A stretch of DNA of 64,000 bases from positions 33,311 through 97,310 of IMG/VR virus record IMGVR_UViG_3300047321_000445, one strand, 5' to 3'. A program made the translations under genes and the position numbers. Source of the stretch: a virus. Shown here piece after piece: positions 1 to 7,191 of the stretch; position 1 is the first letter of the stretch; the number at the start of each line of letters is the position of its first letter. The notes under the pieces were generated by a model. The model was not told the DNA's origin. It made no database searches and saw nothing but the letters and a program-made list of their open reading frames with translations.

Positions 1-1074
1 GACCGTGCCGCCGAGGCCCTGCGCGCGGCCGGCTGGACCGTCGTCATCGACATCGACGAGGACACCCGGCGCAGCTTCGCCGAGGCCGAGGCGGACCGCG
101 TGGAGCGCGCAGGGAACCGCGCCGACCGGTTCGACGGGTACGCCGACAACGCCGCCTCGCGCTCCGACGCCGCCTATGCCGGGGTCAAGCGGATCGCCGA
201 CGGGATACCGATGGGCCAGCCGATCCTGGTCGGCCACCACAGCGAGGCCGGGGCGCGCCGGGACGTCGCGCGTATGGACGCCGGGATGCGCCGCAGCATC
301 GACGAGGGCGACAAGGCCGCGCACTGGGCCAGCCGCGCCAAGGCCGCAGGCTCGTACGAGGAGTTCCGGAAGGCTCCGGGGCGCACGCTGCGCCGCATCG
401 CCAAGCTGGAGGCCGACCTGCGCCGTGTCGAGAAGTGGCTGCGCGGCGAGAGCGCGGGCGGCTTCACCCGGGACCTCACGCCCGCCACGGTCGCCGAGTT
501 GAACCGGCGCAAGGAGGAGCTGGAGGAAGAGATCGGGTTCTGGCGGCACGTCATTGCCAAGGCCGAGGAAGGCGGCTTCAAGGTCTGGGGCAAGGCCGAC
601 TTCAAGCGCGGCGACTTCGTCCTGTACGGCGGCACCTGGTACGAGGTGCTGCGCGTCAACGCCAAGTCCGTGTCGATCCCGCACATCCACAACGGCACCG
701 GCCGCAGGGTCGTGCGCAAGGGCGACGGCCACGTGGCGGACTGGACCTGGTTGGCCCCGTACGACGACGTGCGCGGCCGCAGGACGGCCGAGGAGCAGGC
801 GGCTGTGGAATCGCCCGCCGAACCGGTCGCCGAGGCCGCTGTGGAGGACGAGAGGCCCGCGCGCTTCGCCGTGGCGATCGAGACCGACGAGCGGGAGTGG
901 ATGCGGTTCCACGAGCGGGACCGCGCGGTCGCCTGCGCGGCGGGCTACGGGCTCGGTGAGGAGTACGTCAAGGACACCCACGAGCCGGCTGCCGAGGCCG
1001 CTGAGGGCGCGGAGAAGCCCGCCGCCGCGGTGCCCGTGATGCACGAGGACCGGTTCCTGCCGCTGGACCGCTGA
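1..1074 (+). CDS. DUF3560 domain protein (5' end outside window)
   Basis: The reading frame is open from the first base and ends at TGA 1072-1074, so the gene begins upstream and 357 codons are visible. Residues about 27-115 carry the DUF3560 pattern common in actinobacterial plasmids and phages: ADRFDGYADNAA, then PMGQPILVGHHSE, then an Arg/Lys-rich helical stretch. Residues about 125-185 look like a coiled coil (KLEADLRRVEKW, NRRKEELEEEI). The C-terminus is acidic and Ala/Pro rich. The biochemical function of DUF3560 is unknown. A hairpin of the class found throughout the next 9 kb follows the stop. Confidence 0.85.
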   Translation, partial: DRAAEALRAAGWTVVIDIDEDTRRSFAEAEADRVERAGNRADRFDGYADNAASRSDAAYAGVKRIADGIPMGQPILVGHHSEAGARRDVARMDAGMRRSIDEGDKAAHWASRAKAAGSYEEFRKAPGRTLRRIAKLEADLRRVEKWLRGESAGGFTRDLTPATVAELNRRKEELEEEIGFWRHVIAKAEEGGFKVWGKADFKRGDFVLYGGTWYEVLRVNAKSVSIPHIHNGTGRRVVRKGDGHVADWTWLAPYDDVRGRRTAEEQAAVESPAEPVAEAAVEDERPARFAVAIETDEREWMRFHERDRAVACAAGYGLGEEYVKDTHEPAAEAAEGAEKPAAAVPVMHEDRFLPLDR

Positions 1075-1087
1075 GCCCCTGGAGTTG

Positions 1088-1124
1088 CTGCGCCCCTGAC
1101 CCGGTCGAGTGGTCGGGGGCGCAG
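1088..1124 (+). repeat. Intercistronic hairpin, variant loop
   Basis: A 14-bp stem (CTGCGCCCCTGACC with GGTCGGGGGCGCAG, one G-U pair) encloses a 9-nt loop, CGGTCGAGT. It sits just after the DUF3560 stop and has no U tract. It belongs to the hairpin family of this region but its loop shares only TCGA with the usual ACTCGACTT. Confidence 0.6.
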
Positions 1125-1170
1125 TCGCGTCCGGGGTCGGCTGCGCCCTGACCAGCAAGGTTTCCAGGAA

Positions 1171-1217
1171 GGGACTTGCTTTCACGTCGGGACGGGTGTA
1201 CCTTAAGTCTTGTGAAC
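1171..1217 (+). promoter_or_regulatory. Repeated promoter copy 1
   Basis: TTGCTT (1176-1181), a 17-bp spacer and TACCTT (1199-1204) form a sigma-70-like promoter. The block is near-identical to six others, including the downstream TCTTGTGAACGGGGCA. The dyad over the -35 box is imperfect here because the left arm starts GGGAC rather than CCGAC. Confidence 0.7.
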
Positions 1218-1246
1218 GGGGCACACCGCCCCCGAAGGGAGAGACG

Positions 1247-2086
1247 ATGATCGCCCACAAGCCCACCCTCGCCACGGTCCTCGCAGTCAGGCCGGCCCAG
1301 CTCACCAGCCTCACCCCGGTCGAGATCGACCGCATGAACCTGGTCCTCTGGACAGAGGTCGACCGCCGAGAGGCCGCCGTCGACCGGGCCGAGGACCGTC
1401 TCTTCAGCGCCCTGCTGATCGACAAGGAGAGCGTCCGCCACGGGCGCGGCTGGCGCCAGGTCTGGCCGGTCAGCGTGACCGAGGCGGAGCGGCTCGCCCG
1501 CGAACACCTCGACACGGGTTACGAGATCAGCGACCGCGACAAGCTGATGCGCGGCCTGCACGGCAACCGCTACGCCGAGCAGCTGGCCGCAGCAGTCGAC
1601 ACGCTGGTGGCCGGCCGGGCCGCGGTGAAGGAGCTCACCGGCGGTCCCGTCGAAGTCCTGGACGACGAGTACCGCCGTCGGGGCGGCTGGTCGCGCATGC
1701 ACCTCTGCCTCACTGACGGAGGCCACATCCACACCGGCCGCGAGTGCCCGAGCATCGGCCCCTCCACCCAGCTGGCATGGCTGCCCGAGGTCTCTGGCAT
1801 GGACTGGCGCGAGGCGTTCGAGACGGTGATCGCCAAGAGCATGGCGGGGAGCACCCAGGTGATCATGTGCACCAAGTGCTACCGGGACGCGCCCACCGAG
1901 TGGACCGAGAAGCAGGCCGACCCCAACGAGTGCCCCATGTCCCGCAAGGACGCGTTCGAGCACATGACGCCCAAGCAGCGCCGCCTGCACCGCAAGTACG
2001 CCACCTGCCCGGGGTGCCAGGAGGGCGTGAGCGTGACGAGCGCCTGGAAGTTCCGCAAGCACGGCAAGCCGCAGCGCGCGGTCTGA
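1247..2086 (+). CDS. Hypothetical protein with C-terminal cysteine pairs
   Basis: 279 aa; the ATG at 1247 is chosen over in-frame upstream codons because it follows GGGAGA and lies 43 bp after a promoter -10 box. The N-terminal half is helical and charged. The C-terminal half holds paired cysteines suggesting zinc binding: one in RECPSIGP, then MCTKCYRD, ECPMSRK and ATCPGCQ, with HIHTGREC providing possible histidine ligands. I do not recognise a family with known activity. It is the first gene of a promoter-driven unit in the accessory array and is followed by a perfect loop-conserved hairpin. Confidence 0.75.
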   Translation: MIAHKPTLATVLAVRPAQLTSLTPVEIDRMNLVLWTEVDRREAAVDRAEDRLFSALLIDKESVRHGRGWRQVWPVSVTEAERLAREHLDTGYEISDRDKLMRGLHGNRYAEQLAAAVDTLVAGRAAVKELTGGPVEVLDDEYRRRGGWSRMHLCLTDGGHIHTGRECPSIGPSTQLAWLPEVSGMDWREAFETVIAKSMAGSTQVIMCTKCYRDAPTEWTEKQADPNECPMSRKDAFEHMTPKQRRLHRKYATCPGCQEGVSVTSAWKFRKHGKPQRAV

Positions 2087-2097
2087 CCGGCAGCTGG

Positions 2098-2130
2098 CTG
2101 GGGCCTGGCACTCGACTTGCCAGGCCCCAG
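2098..2130 (+). repeat. Intercistronic hairpin, ACTCGACTT loop
   Basis: A perfect 12-bp stem (CTGGGGCCTGGC with GCCAGGCCCCAG) encloses the loop ACTCGACTT. There is no U tract. Its stem sequence differs from the commoner GCGCCCCGGCC type while the loop is unchanged. Confidence 0.75.
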
Positions 2131-2168
2131 CCCCGGGCTCGGCCCCGGTCTGCGCGGGAGTCTTGGCG

Positions 2169-2217
2169 TCCGACTTGTTTTCACGTCGGGACGTATGTAC
2201 TCTAGGTCTTGTCAACG
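2169..2217 (+). promoter_or_regulatory. Repeated promoter copy 2
   Basis: TTGTTT (2175-2180), a 17-bp spacer and TACTCT (2198-2203). A CCGAC-N10-GTCGG dyad spans the -35 box, followed by the conserved AGGTCTTGT leader start. Confidence 0.75.
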
Positions 2218-2241
2218 GAACACCGACCCACGGAGGACCCC

Positions 2242-2583
2242 ATGATGATCACCCTCGACCTCCCCGAGGCCCTGAGCTACGAGATCGTCTACACGGCCGC
2301 GACGACCTGCCTGGCCAACCGTCGCTCGGGCATCTTCGAGTCCATCTCCATCCCTGCCGCCGAGAACCCCGCCGACGGCTGGAACCTGCGCCTCGTGGCC
2401 CTGAACAAGAAGGACGGCAGCACGCTCCTGGTGGACCTGCTGCGCCCCGTGGACGAGCGCTCCCCGTTCGCCGCCAGCGCCCGCGAGCGCCTGGCCGGAG
2501 GCGAGCGCCTGGCCATGCTGCTGGACCTGCTGCCCGAGCAGGCGCGCGGCGAGGTCATCCGCATCCCGCTCACCCGGGACTGA
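2242..2583 (+). CDS. Small hypothetical protein
   Basis: 113 aa; ATG 2242 follows GGAGGACCCC, a strong ribosome site shared with several genes here. The product is a soluble, mixed alpha/beta-looking protein (begins MMITLDLPEALSYEIVY, ends VIRIPLTRD) without cysteine motifs, signal or membrane segments. No family is recognised. It is first in the unit started by promoter copy 2, with the next gene separated by a hairpin with an ACTCGACTT loop. Confidence 0.7.
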   Translation: MMITLDLPEALSYEIVYTAATTCLANRRSGIFESISIPAAENPADGWNLRLVALNKKDGSTLLVDLLRPVDERSPFAASARERLAGGERLAMLLDLLPEQARGEVIRIPLTRD

Positions 2584-2599
2584 CCCACCCCCCCCAGCT

Positions 2600-2632
2600 C
2601 CGCCCCCGGCTACTCGACTTGGCCGGGGGCGG
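2600..2632 (+). repeat. Intercistronic hairpin, ACTCGACTT loop
   Basis: An 11-bp stem (CCGCCCCCGGC with GCCGGGGGCGG), extended by a U-G pair, with the loop ACTCGACTT at 2612-2620. It lies between two genes of one unit. Confidence 0.75.
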
Positions 2633-2663
2633 CCGCCCACCCACCCACCGGAAGGACCCCAGC

Positions 2664-3245
2664 ATGACGACCGCAGCCGCAGGCCTCGGCGGGCTCATCG
2701 CCCGCGCAGCCCCGTTCACCTCGTACCGCACGTACACGTACAACACAGACCCGAACGTCCCGGGCATCCAGGGGCTTGCCACGGTCGCCGAAGCCACGGA
2801 GCTGGTGCGCGCCCACGTGGCTGCTGACAGCCGGCTGCGCAGCACGGCGGCGACCCCCTACGGCGCGGTCATCCTGCACCAGGGCGACACGCATATCCGG
2901 CTGGAGCCGGGCATCGACGCTCGCCCCCAGCGGCTGACCGGGCGCCAGGCCGACGACCTGCTGCTGATCGGCCGTGTTCAGGACCGGGCGAAGGTCGTGT
3001 GGGAGCCGGCCAAGGGGTGGGCGACGGTCCAGGGCGGGGTGTGGCGCATCCCCGCGGTTTCCACGGAGCGGCTGGTCAGGCGTGGATGGATCGCCACGGA
3101 GGGCGCCGACGGGGCCCTGGTGACCGTCTCCCTGGCTGGGGTGGTCGCCCTGCAGTGGCGCTACCTCAAGGGCGAGCGGGTGTCGTCGACTGCGCGCTGG
3201 GCGGAGGACGTGGCCGAGCATGTCGTGGACGTATTCTCCTCGTGA
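2664..3245 (+). CDS. Hypothetical protein
   Basis: 193 aa; ATG 2664 follows GGAAGGACCCC. The middle reads as a small alpha/beta domain (residues about 25-95: TYTYNTDPNVPGIQG through TPYGAVILHQGDTHIRLEPG). The C-terminal half has RWRYLKGERV-like basic patches and could be a winged helix (about 145-180: ERLVRRGWIATEG with GALVTVSLAGVVALQ), though this is weak. It is second in its unit after a loop-conserved hairpin, and the next promoter copy begins immediately after its stop. Function unknown. Confidence 0.7.
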   Translation: MTTAAAGLGGLIARAAPFTSYRTYTYNTDPNVPGIQGLATVAEATELVRAHVAADSRLRSTAATPYGAVILHQGDTHIRLEPGIDARPQRLTGRQADDLLLIGRVQDRAKVVWEPAKGWATVQGGVWRIPAVSTERLVRRGWIATEGADGALVTVSLAGVVALQWRYLKGERVSSTARWAEDVAEHVVDVFSS

Positions 3246-3246
3246 C

Positions 3247-3297
3247 CCGACTTGCTTTAACGTCGGGACGCCTGTACCTTAGGTCTTGTGAACGGGG
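3247..3297 (+). promoter_or_regulatory. Repeated promoter copy 3
   Basis: TTGCTT (3252-3257), a 17-bp spacer and TACCTT (3275-3280), with the CCGAC-N10-GTCGG dyad and the conserved TTGTGAACGGGGCACACCG leader. It starts only 2 bp after the previous stop codon. Confidence 0.75.
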
Positions 3298-3328
3298 CAC
3301 ACCGCCCCGACCGACCGAGGAGGACCCC

Positions 3329-3847
3329 ATGGCCATCACCACCGCGACCGCCACCGGCCAGGCCGAAGCCGACCGCCTGCGCGCCTCGGCCCGCCAGCAC
3401 GAAGCGGACGTGATCGAGTCCCGCGACCGCTGCGACACCGACGGCTTCCTCTCCCAGTGGGCGTCCGGCCGCATGGCCGGCCTGGACTACCTCGCGGCCG
3501 AGATCGCCGAGGCGGGCGGCAAGTGGGACTTCGGCGGCCTCTTCGACCTGGAGGGCAACCTGGTCCCGGCCATCCGGCTCCAGAACCGCTACGACGGCTG
3601 GTCCTGGAAGCTCCTGGACGAGCGCGGCCGGTGCGCTGGCTGGTTCAACGAGTCCAAGGCCAAGACCGAGGAGCGGCGCGTGGCCGCCCACGCCAAGCAG
3701 GGCTTCTACGTCGGCCGCGTCCGCGTCCCGGCCAAGGCCGAGATGCAGGGCGGCAACTACTTCTCGGTGCGGGCGGTCCCGGTCCGCCTGGACGAGGGCT
3801 GGGACCCGGAGGCCGAGATCCTCGACAACGGCCAGCCCACGGCCTGA
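3329..3847 (+). CDS. Hypothetical protein
   Basis: 172 aa; ATG 3329 follows GAGGAGGACCCC. The N-terminal 45 residues are helical and charged. The centre (GLFDLEGNLVPAIRLQNRY, then WSWKLLDERGRCAGWFNES) reads like a beta-rich domain with a conserved-looking aromatic patch. No catalytic motif or membrane segment is seen and no family is recognised. It begins the longest visible unit before promoter copy 4, with two further genes downstream, each separated by a hairpin. Confidence 0.7.
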   Translation: MAITTATATGQAEADRLRASARQHEADVIESRDRCDTDGFLSQWASGRMAGLDYLAAEIAEAGGKWDFGGLFDLEGNLVPAIRLQNRYDGWSWKLLDERGRCAGWFNESKAKTEERRVAAHAKQGFYVGRVRVPAKAEMQGGNYFSVRAVPVRLDEGWDPEAEILDNGQPTA

Positions 3848-3865
3848 CACCCCGCCCCTTGGCTG

Positions 3866-3892
3866 CGCCCGGCCACTCGACTTGGCCGGGCG
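3866..3892 (+). repeat. Intercistronic hairpin, ACTCGACTT loop
   Basis: A perfect 9-bp stem (CGCCCGGCC with GGCCGGGCG) around the loop ACTCGACTT (3875-3883). Confidence 0.75.
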
Positions 3893-3929
3893 TGGCCGCC
3901 CCCGCCACAAGCCCCAGGAGTAGAGCCCC

Positions 3930-4244
3930 ATGAGCAACCCGCCCACCTCCATCGCCGACCAGCGGCAGGCCTGGAAGAGACTTCGCCCCGAGGCTCTCGC
4001 CCAGCTCGCCACGACCATGAACGCCGCCGAGATAGCCGACGCCTTCGGCGTGGCCCGCCCGGCCGTGGAGCAGCGTCTCGCGTACCACGGTCTCGTCGCC
4101 TGCGTCGGTGGCCCCACGCCCCGCCGCAAGCTCGTCCACAACCGGCTCATCCACTGCCCCGCCACCACGACGCTCGGCACCGTCTGCGGCGCGCCCCAGG
4201 AGCCTGACGGCACCTGCCGGTGGGCCCACCAGCACACGGCCTGA
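3930..4244 (+). CDS. Small HTH protein with Cys/His tail
   Basis: 104 aa; ATG 3930 lies 10 bp after CAGGAG. Residues about 28-56 (TTMNAAEIADAFGVARPAV, then EQRLAYHGL) have the spacing of a helix-turn-helix. The C-terminal 35 residues contain HCPATTTLGTVCGAPQ and CRWAHQH, a possible zinc site. It may be a DNA-binding regulator or a small structural DNA-binding protein; targets are unknown. It sits mid-unit between two hairpins. Confidence 0.7.
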   Translation: MSNPPTSIADQRQAWKRLRPEALAQLATTMNAAEIADAFGVARPAVEQRLAYHGLVACVGGPTPRRKLVHNRLIHCPATTTLGTVCGAPQEPDGTCRWAHQHTA

Positions 4245-4260
4245 CACCCCCCTCCCTGGT

Positions 4261-4291
4261 TGCGCCCGGCCACTCGACTTGGCCGGGCGCA
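4261..4291 (+). repeat. Intercistronic hairpin, ACTCGACTT loop
   Basis: A perfect 11-bp stem (TGCGCCCGGCC with GGCCGGGCGCA) around ACTCGACTT (4272-4280), located 17 bp after the preceding stop codon. Confidence 0.75.
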
Positions 4292-4341
4292 GCCGCCCCG
4301 CTCATCCATCCCCGCTCCATCACCCTCCCGAGGAGAGATCC

Positions 4342-4632
4342 ATGGACACCACCGCTGCATCCACGGCCGGCGCCGAGGACACCCGCCGCGACTGGGCCAT
4401 CGTCGCCATCACCTCCCAGTCCATCCACTGCGCCGACAGGCAGGCCGCCGAGGAGGTGGCTGAAGACCGCCCGCACCTCACGGTCGTCTCGCGGCCGCTC
4501 GGGGGCGAGTGGGAGCCGCTGTCGCAGCCGGTCGTCCCGGTCGACCTGGGGCCGCTGAGCGACGAGCAGCTGGCGGCGCTCCAGTTCGAGGCCGCGCGGC
4601 TGTTGGCGCGCCGTCAGGGCCGCGCGCTGTAG
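4342..4632 (+). CDS. Small hypothetical protein
   Basis: 96 aa; ATG 4342 follows CGAGGAGAGATC. The fold looks like a single small alpha/beta domain (RRDWAIVAITSQSIHCADR, HLTVVSRPLGGEWEPL) ending in an amphipathic helix (DEQLAALQFEAARLLARRQ). No known motif. It is the last gene of the third promoter unit, followed by a hairpin and then promoter copy 4. Confidence 0.65.
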   Translation: MDTTAASTAGAEDTRRDWAIVAITSQSIHCADRQAAEEVAEDRPHLTVVSRPLGGEWEPLSQPVVPVDLGPLSDEQLAALQFEAARLLARRQGRAL

Positions 4633-4648
4633 TTCCTGCTGAGTCCTG

Positions 4649-4679
4649 CTGCGCCCCGGTCGACATGGCCGGGGCGCAG
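4649..4679 (+). repeat. Intercistronic hairpin, variant loop
   Basis: A perfect 11-bp stem (CTGCGCCCCGG with CCGGGGCGCAG) with the 9-nt loop TCGACATGG. The loop keeps TCGAC but not the full ACTCGACTT. It ends a promoter unit rather than separating cistrons within one. Confidence 0.65.
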
Positions 4680-4726
4680 TCGCGTTCGGGGGTGGGCTGT
4701 GCCCTGACCAGCGGGTTTTCACCCCT

Positions 4727-4773
4727 AGGCTTGCATGCACGTCGGGACACGTGTACTCTAGGTCTTGTGAACG
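4727..4773 (+). promoter_or_regulatory. Repeated promoter copy 4
   Basis: TTGCAT (4731-4736), a 17-bp spacer and TACTCT (4754-4759), followed by AGGTCTTGTGAACGGGGCA. The left dyad arm is altered (TAGGC instead of CCGAC), so operator strength may differ here. Confidence 0.7.
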
Positions 4774-4805
4774 GGGCAACGCCCCACCCGACCGAGGAGG
4801 ACCCC

Positions 4806-5066
4806 ATGGACACCATCGCCGCCGACAACCTGACCGGCACCTACTACCCCGCCGCCCCCGGCGCCCGCACCTGGCGCGAGGCCCGCCCCCTCTACATCGG
4901 CCGCGACCGCGTCTCGGCCGAGATCACGGCCGACCGCCAGGGCTACGTCTTCGTCGGCCTGCACATGGTCTTCGCCGGGGCCATCCCCGCCGACGTCCAG
5001 GGCAGCGCCGACGTGACCCGCTGGGCCCGCGAGGTGGCCCTGTCCACGCTCACGCTCGCCGCCTGA
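4806..5066 (+). CDS. Small hypothetical protein
   Basis: 86 aa; ATG 4806 follows GAGGAGGACCCC. A compact protein with alternating beta-like segments (ARPLYIGRDRVSAEITADRQ, YVFVGLHMVFAGAIP) and a C-terminal helix. No cysteine, membrane or catalytic motif. Function unknown. It is first of four genes downstream of promoter copy 4. Confidence 0.65.
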   Translation: MDTIAADNLTGTYYPAAPGARTWREARPLYIGRDRVSAEITADRQGYVFVGLHMVFAGAIPADVQGSADVTRWAREVALSTLTLAA

Positions 5067-5080
5067 CCCACCATCCGCCC

Positions 5081-5117
5081 GCCGCGCCCCGGCCGCTCGA
5101 CTAGCCCGGGGCGCGGC
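5081..5117 (+). repeat. Intercistronic hairpin, CTCGACTA loop
   Basis: A perfect 12-bp stem (GCCGCGCCCCGG with CCGGGGCGCGGC) surrounding a larger loop that holds GCTCGACTA, a one-base change at the 3' end of the usual loop core. Confidence 0.7.
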
Positions 5118-5138
5118 ACCCACCCCGAGAGGAACCCC

Positions 5139-5660
5139 ATGGCCATCGCAGACCTGAAGCTGCTGCCCGCCGTCGCCTTCGACCGCCCCACCCAGGACGG
5201 CATGAAGCCGCTCCCCGAGGGCTACGACCCGAGCCGGCTGACGATCGTCCGCGCCGACCAGGTGCGCACTGGGGACCTGGTCGTCGGCAGCGTCGACCAG
5301 CCCCTGAAGCGCGGCAGCCTGCTCCGCTGGGCGACGTACCTGGCGGCCGCGTACGTCGCGCAGCCGGGCCCGTACGAGGCCGACTGCGCGTCCTGCCGGG
5401 CCTGGACGTCCACGCCCGTGCCGGATGCCGAGTGGGTGTCCCTGGCCCCGCACGTCCCGCAGCTCGCGGACGAGCTGATCTCCATCGTCCCGGCGCCCGA
5501 GCCGGTGGAGGCCGCACCGCGGCCGTGCGTGCACACCTGCACCTGCGAGAACGGCCGCCTGCGGCAGACGACCCGCAGCTTCTACCCGGCCGCCATCTGC
5601 GGCGACTGTCACCGCCGTCCGTGCGGCGCCTGCCGTGACGCGGCCCGCTCGACCCACTGA
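5139..5660 (+). CDS. Cysteine-rich hypothetical protein
   Basis: 173 aa; ATG 5139 follows GAGAGGAACCCC. Residues about 1-75 resemble a small beta domain with a transfer-like loop (VRADQVRTGDLVVGS). The C-terminal third is rich in cysteine (CASCRAW, then CVHTCTCENG, then CGDCHRRPCGACRD), arranged like one or two treble-clef or ribbon zinc sites. Nucleic-acid or protein binding is plausible, but no named family is recognised. Confidence 0.7.
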   Translation: MAIADLKLLPAVAFDRPTQDGMKPLPEGYDPSRLTIVRADQVRTGDLVVGSVDQPLKRGSLLRWATYLAAAYVAQPGPYEADCASCRAWTSTPVPDAEWVSLAPHVPQLADELISIVPAPEPVEAAPRPCVHTCTCENGRLRQTTRSFYPAAICGDCHRRPCGACRDAARSTH

Positions 5661-5673
5661 TCCCACCTCACGG

Positions 5674-5708
5674 CTGCGCCCCGGCCACTCGACTTGGCCG
5701 GGGCGCAG
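5674..5708 (+). repeat. Intercistronic hairpin, ACTCGACTT loop
   Basis: A perfect 13-bp stem (CTGCGCCCCGGCC with GGCCGGGGCGCAG) around ACTCGACTT (5687-5695). This is the clearest copy of the family. Confidence 0.8.
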
Positions 5709-5729
5709 CACCCACACCGAGAGGACACC

Positions 5730-6305
5730 ATGCCCACCTTCACCTTCCCCAGCGGCGCGACCGTCGAGGCGCCCGACGGACTGCCCCTGTGTGAGCGGCC
5801 CGAGACCGTCACGGAGGACGTCGGCCGTTCCATCCTGGTCGGCCTGACCCGCAGCGACCGACCGGTCTTCTCCACCTTCTCCTGTGCCGCTTACGCCGCC
5901 CTCGGTCGCCTGTTCACCATGCGGGGGGACGTTGCCTACGACCGCCGTCGGGCCGAGCGGCTGGAGGCCCGCGGCCGGACCTGGCAGGCGGGGAACGTGC
6001 GCCGCCATGCCGACGAGCGGGAGGCGCGCAACGAACGGCTCCTGGCGCGCATGGTGGCCGACCCGGCGCCGTGCACGTGCGTGATCCCTTACGTGCCCGC
6101 TGTCGAGCTGGCTGAAGAGGTCGGGGTTCTCAAGGCTGACGTCCTGGAGAAGATCCGCGATCGTGCCGACCGGATGAGGGCGCTCGGGGGGCGGGACGTG
6201 GAGCAGCTCGTTTTCCGCCTGGGCCCCGACGGTGAGGTGCTGGTGGCGCCGATTACGGCTCTGTCGCTGCGGATGCACTTCGCCCAGCCTGCGCACCTGC
6301 GCTGA
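5730..6305 (+). CDS. Hypothetical protein
   Basis: 191 aa; ATG 5730 follows GAGAGGACACC, so a TTG 12 codons upstream inside the hairpin is rejected. The first 60 residues look beta-rich (TFTFPSGATVEAPDGLPL). Residues about 80-120 are a charged helix (RRRAERLEARGRTW, HADEREARNERLLARM). A cysteine pair CTC lies near residue 122. Function unknown. The neighbours before and after are separated by loop-type hairpins. Confidence 0.65.
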   Translation: MPTFTFPSGATVEAPDGLPLCERPETVTEDVGRSILVGLTRSDRPVFSTFSCAAYAALGRLFTMRGDVAYDRRRAERLEARGRTWQAGNVRRHADEREARNERLLARMVADPAPCTCVIPYVPAVELAEEVGVLKADVLEKIRDRADRMRALGGRDVEQLVFRLGPDGEVLVAPITALSLRMHFAQPAHLR

Positions 6306-6327
6306 CGCCTGACCCCGGACGCAATAC

Positions 6328-6364
6328 GGCCGTCTGCTGCTTCTCGACTAAGCGGCAGACGGCC
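6328..6364 (+). repeat. Intercistronic hairpin, divergent stem, CTCGACT loop
   Basis: The stem (GGCCGTCTGCTGC with GCGGCAGACGGCC, one G-U) is unrelated in sequence to the other copies, yet the loop still reads TTCTCGACTAA. This copy is key evidence that pairing and the loop core, not the stem sequence, are conserved. Confidence 0.75.
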
Positions 6365-6407
6365 GGCCCCCACCGTAGCAAGACTGAACCCCCGGAAGGA
6401 ACCGTTC

Positions 6408-7052
6408 ATGAGCACGACTACGCCCGCCAGACCGGACGTGCCCGCTCTCGCCCACGAGACCGCGCGCATCCTCGGCACTGACTGGCACGCCCAGCCGGAC
6501 ACGGACTGGGTCAGCGCCTGGGCGCTGCACCACCGGGACGGGCGCCGCGTCCGCCTGTACGGCCCGGAGTACGGCAACGAGGGCCGGCTGTACATGGAGG
6601 GACTGCTGCCGAACGCGCCCGAGGACGAGCGGCCGGACCGGACCGGCCTGGACTCCGGGAACATCTCCGTCGCTGCGTCCTCCCCGGCCCGCCGTGTGGC
6701 CGGGGAGATCACCCGGCGCCTGCTGCCCAAGCTGACCCCGGCGTGCGAGGAGTACCGCCGTCGGCTGGAGGAGCTGCGTACGGCGGAGCGAGCCCGCGTG
6801 GCGGCTGCCCGCAGCCTGGCGGAACTGCCGGGCCTGTCGGAGCCGCGCCGGAACTACCACGACCGGAGGGTGACGGCGTATCACCTGGCCTGGGACGGGC
6901 CGAGGCGCGGCGAGTGGCACGGGGCGAAGCCGTCCGCGCGGATCGACGTGGACGCAGACCGGGAGACGGCTGAGCCGCACGTGTGCATGGAGCTGCGGGG
7001 GCTGTCGCCCGAGCAGGCCGAGCGGGTGCTGCGGGCGCTCATCGAGCCGTAG
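6408..7052 (+). CDS. Hypothetical protein
   Basis: 214 aa; ATG 6408 follows GGAAGGAACC. The layout is an N-terminal domain with HHRDGRRVRLYGPEYGNEGR (residues about 43-65), a charged helix (about 110-145: EEYRRRLEELRTAERARV) and a C-terminal domain ending in a helix, LSPEQAERVLRALI. The ends resemble a phage-type protein that pairs two small beta domains, but no family is recognised. It is the last gene of the unit from promoter copy 4. Confidence 0.65.
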   Translation: MSTTTPARPDVPALAHETARILGTDWHAQPDTDWVSAWALHHRDGRRVRLYGPEYGNEGRLYMEGLLPNAPEDERPDRTGLDSGNISVAASSPARRVAGEITRRLLPKLTPACEEYRRRLEELRTAERARVAAARSLAELPGLSEPRRNYHDRRVTAYHLAWDGPRRGEWHGAKPSARIDVDADRETAEPHVCMELRGLSPEQAERVLRALIEP

Positions 7053-7065
7053 GTCTGAGCGTCGT

Positions 7066-7100
7066 GGGTGTGCCCCGGCCGGGTTGGTCGGGGCACACCC
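7066..7100 (+). terminator. Intergenic hairpin without the conserved loop
   Basis: A 15-bp stem (GGGTGTGCCCCGGCC with GGTCGGGGCACACCC, one G-U) and a short GGGTT loop. It closes a promoter unit just before promoter copy 5. Lacking ACTCGACTT, it may be a plain terminator, although there is no U tract. Confidence 0.6.
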
Positions 7101-7116
7101 ATATCTGCCTCACGTC

Positions 7117-7163
7117 CCGACTTGCTTTCACGTCGGGACTCATGCATGCTTGGTCTTGCGAAC
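7117..7163 (+). promoter_or_regulatory. Repeated promoter copy 5 (weak -10)
   Basis: TTGCTT (7122-7127), a 17-bp spacer, then CATGCT (7145-7150) instead of TACTCT, with the full CCGAC-N10-GTCGG dyad. The poor -10 box predicts lower activity for the phosphatase unit than for its neighbours. Confidence 0.6.
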
Positions 7164-7191
7164 GACACCAGCGACCAGGGATCGGAGATCC

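Noticed and set aside
5672-5730. TTGGCC within the loop-conserved hairpins as a -35 box
   Set aside because: No -10-like sequence lies 16-19 bp downstream in the copies checked, so CGACTTG shared with the promoters is not itself a promoter.
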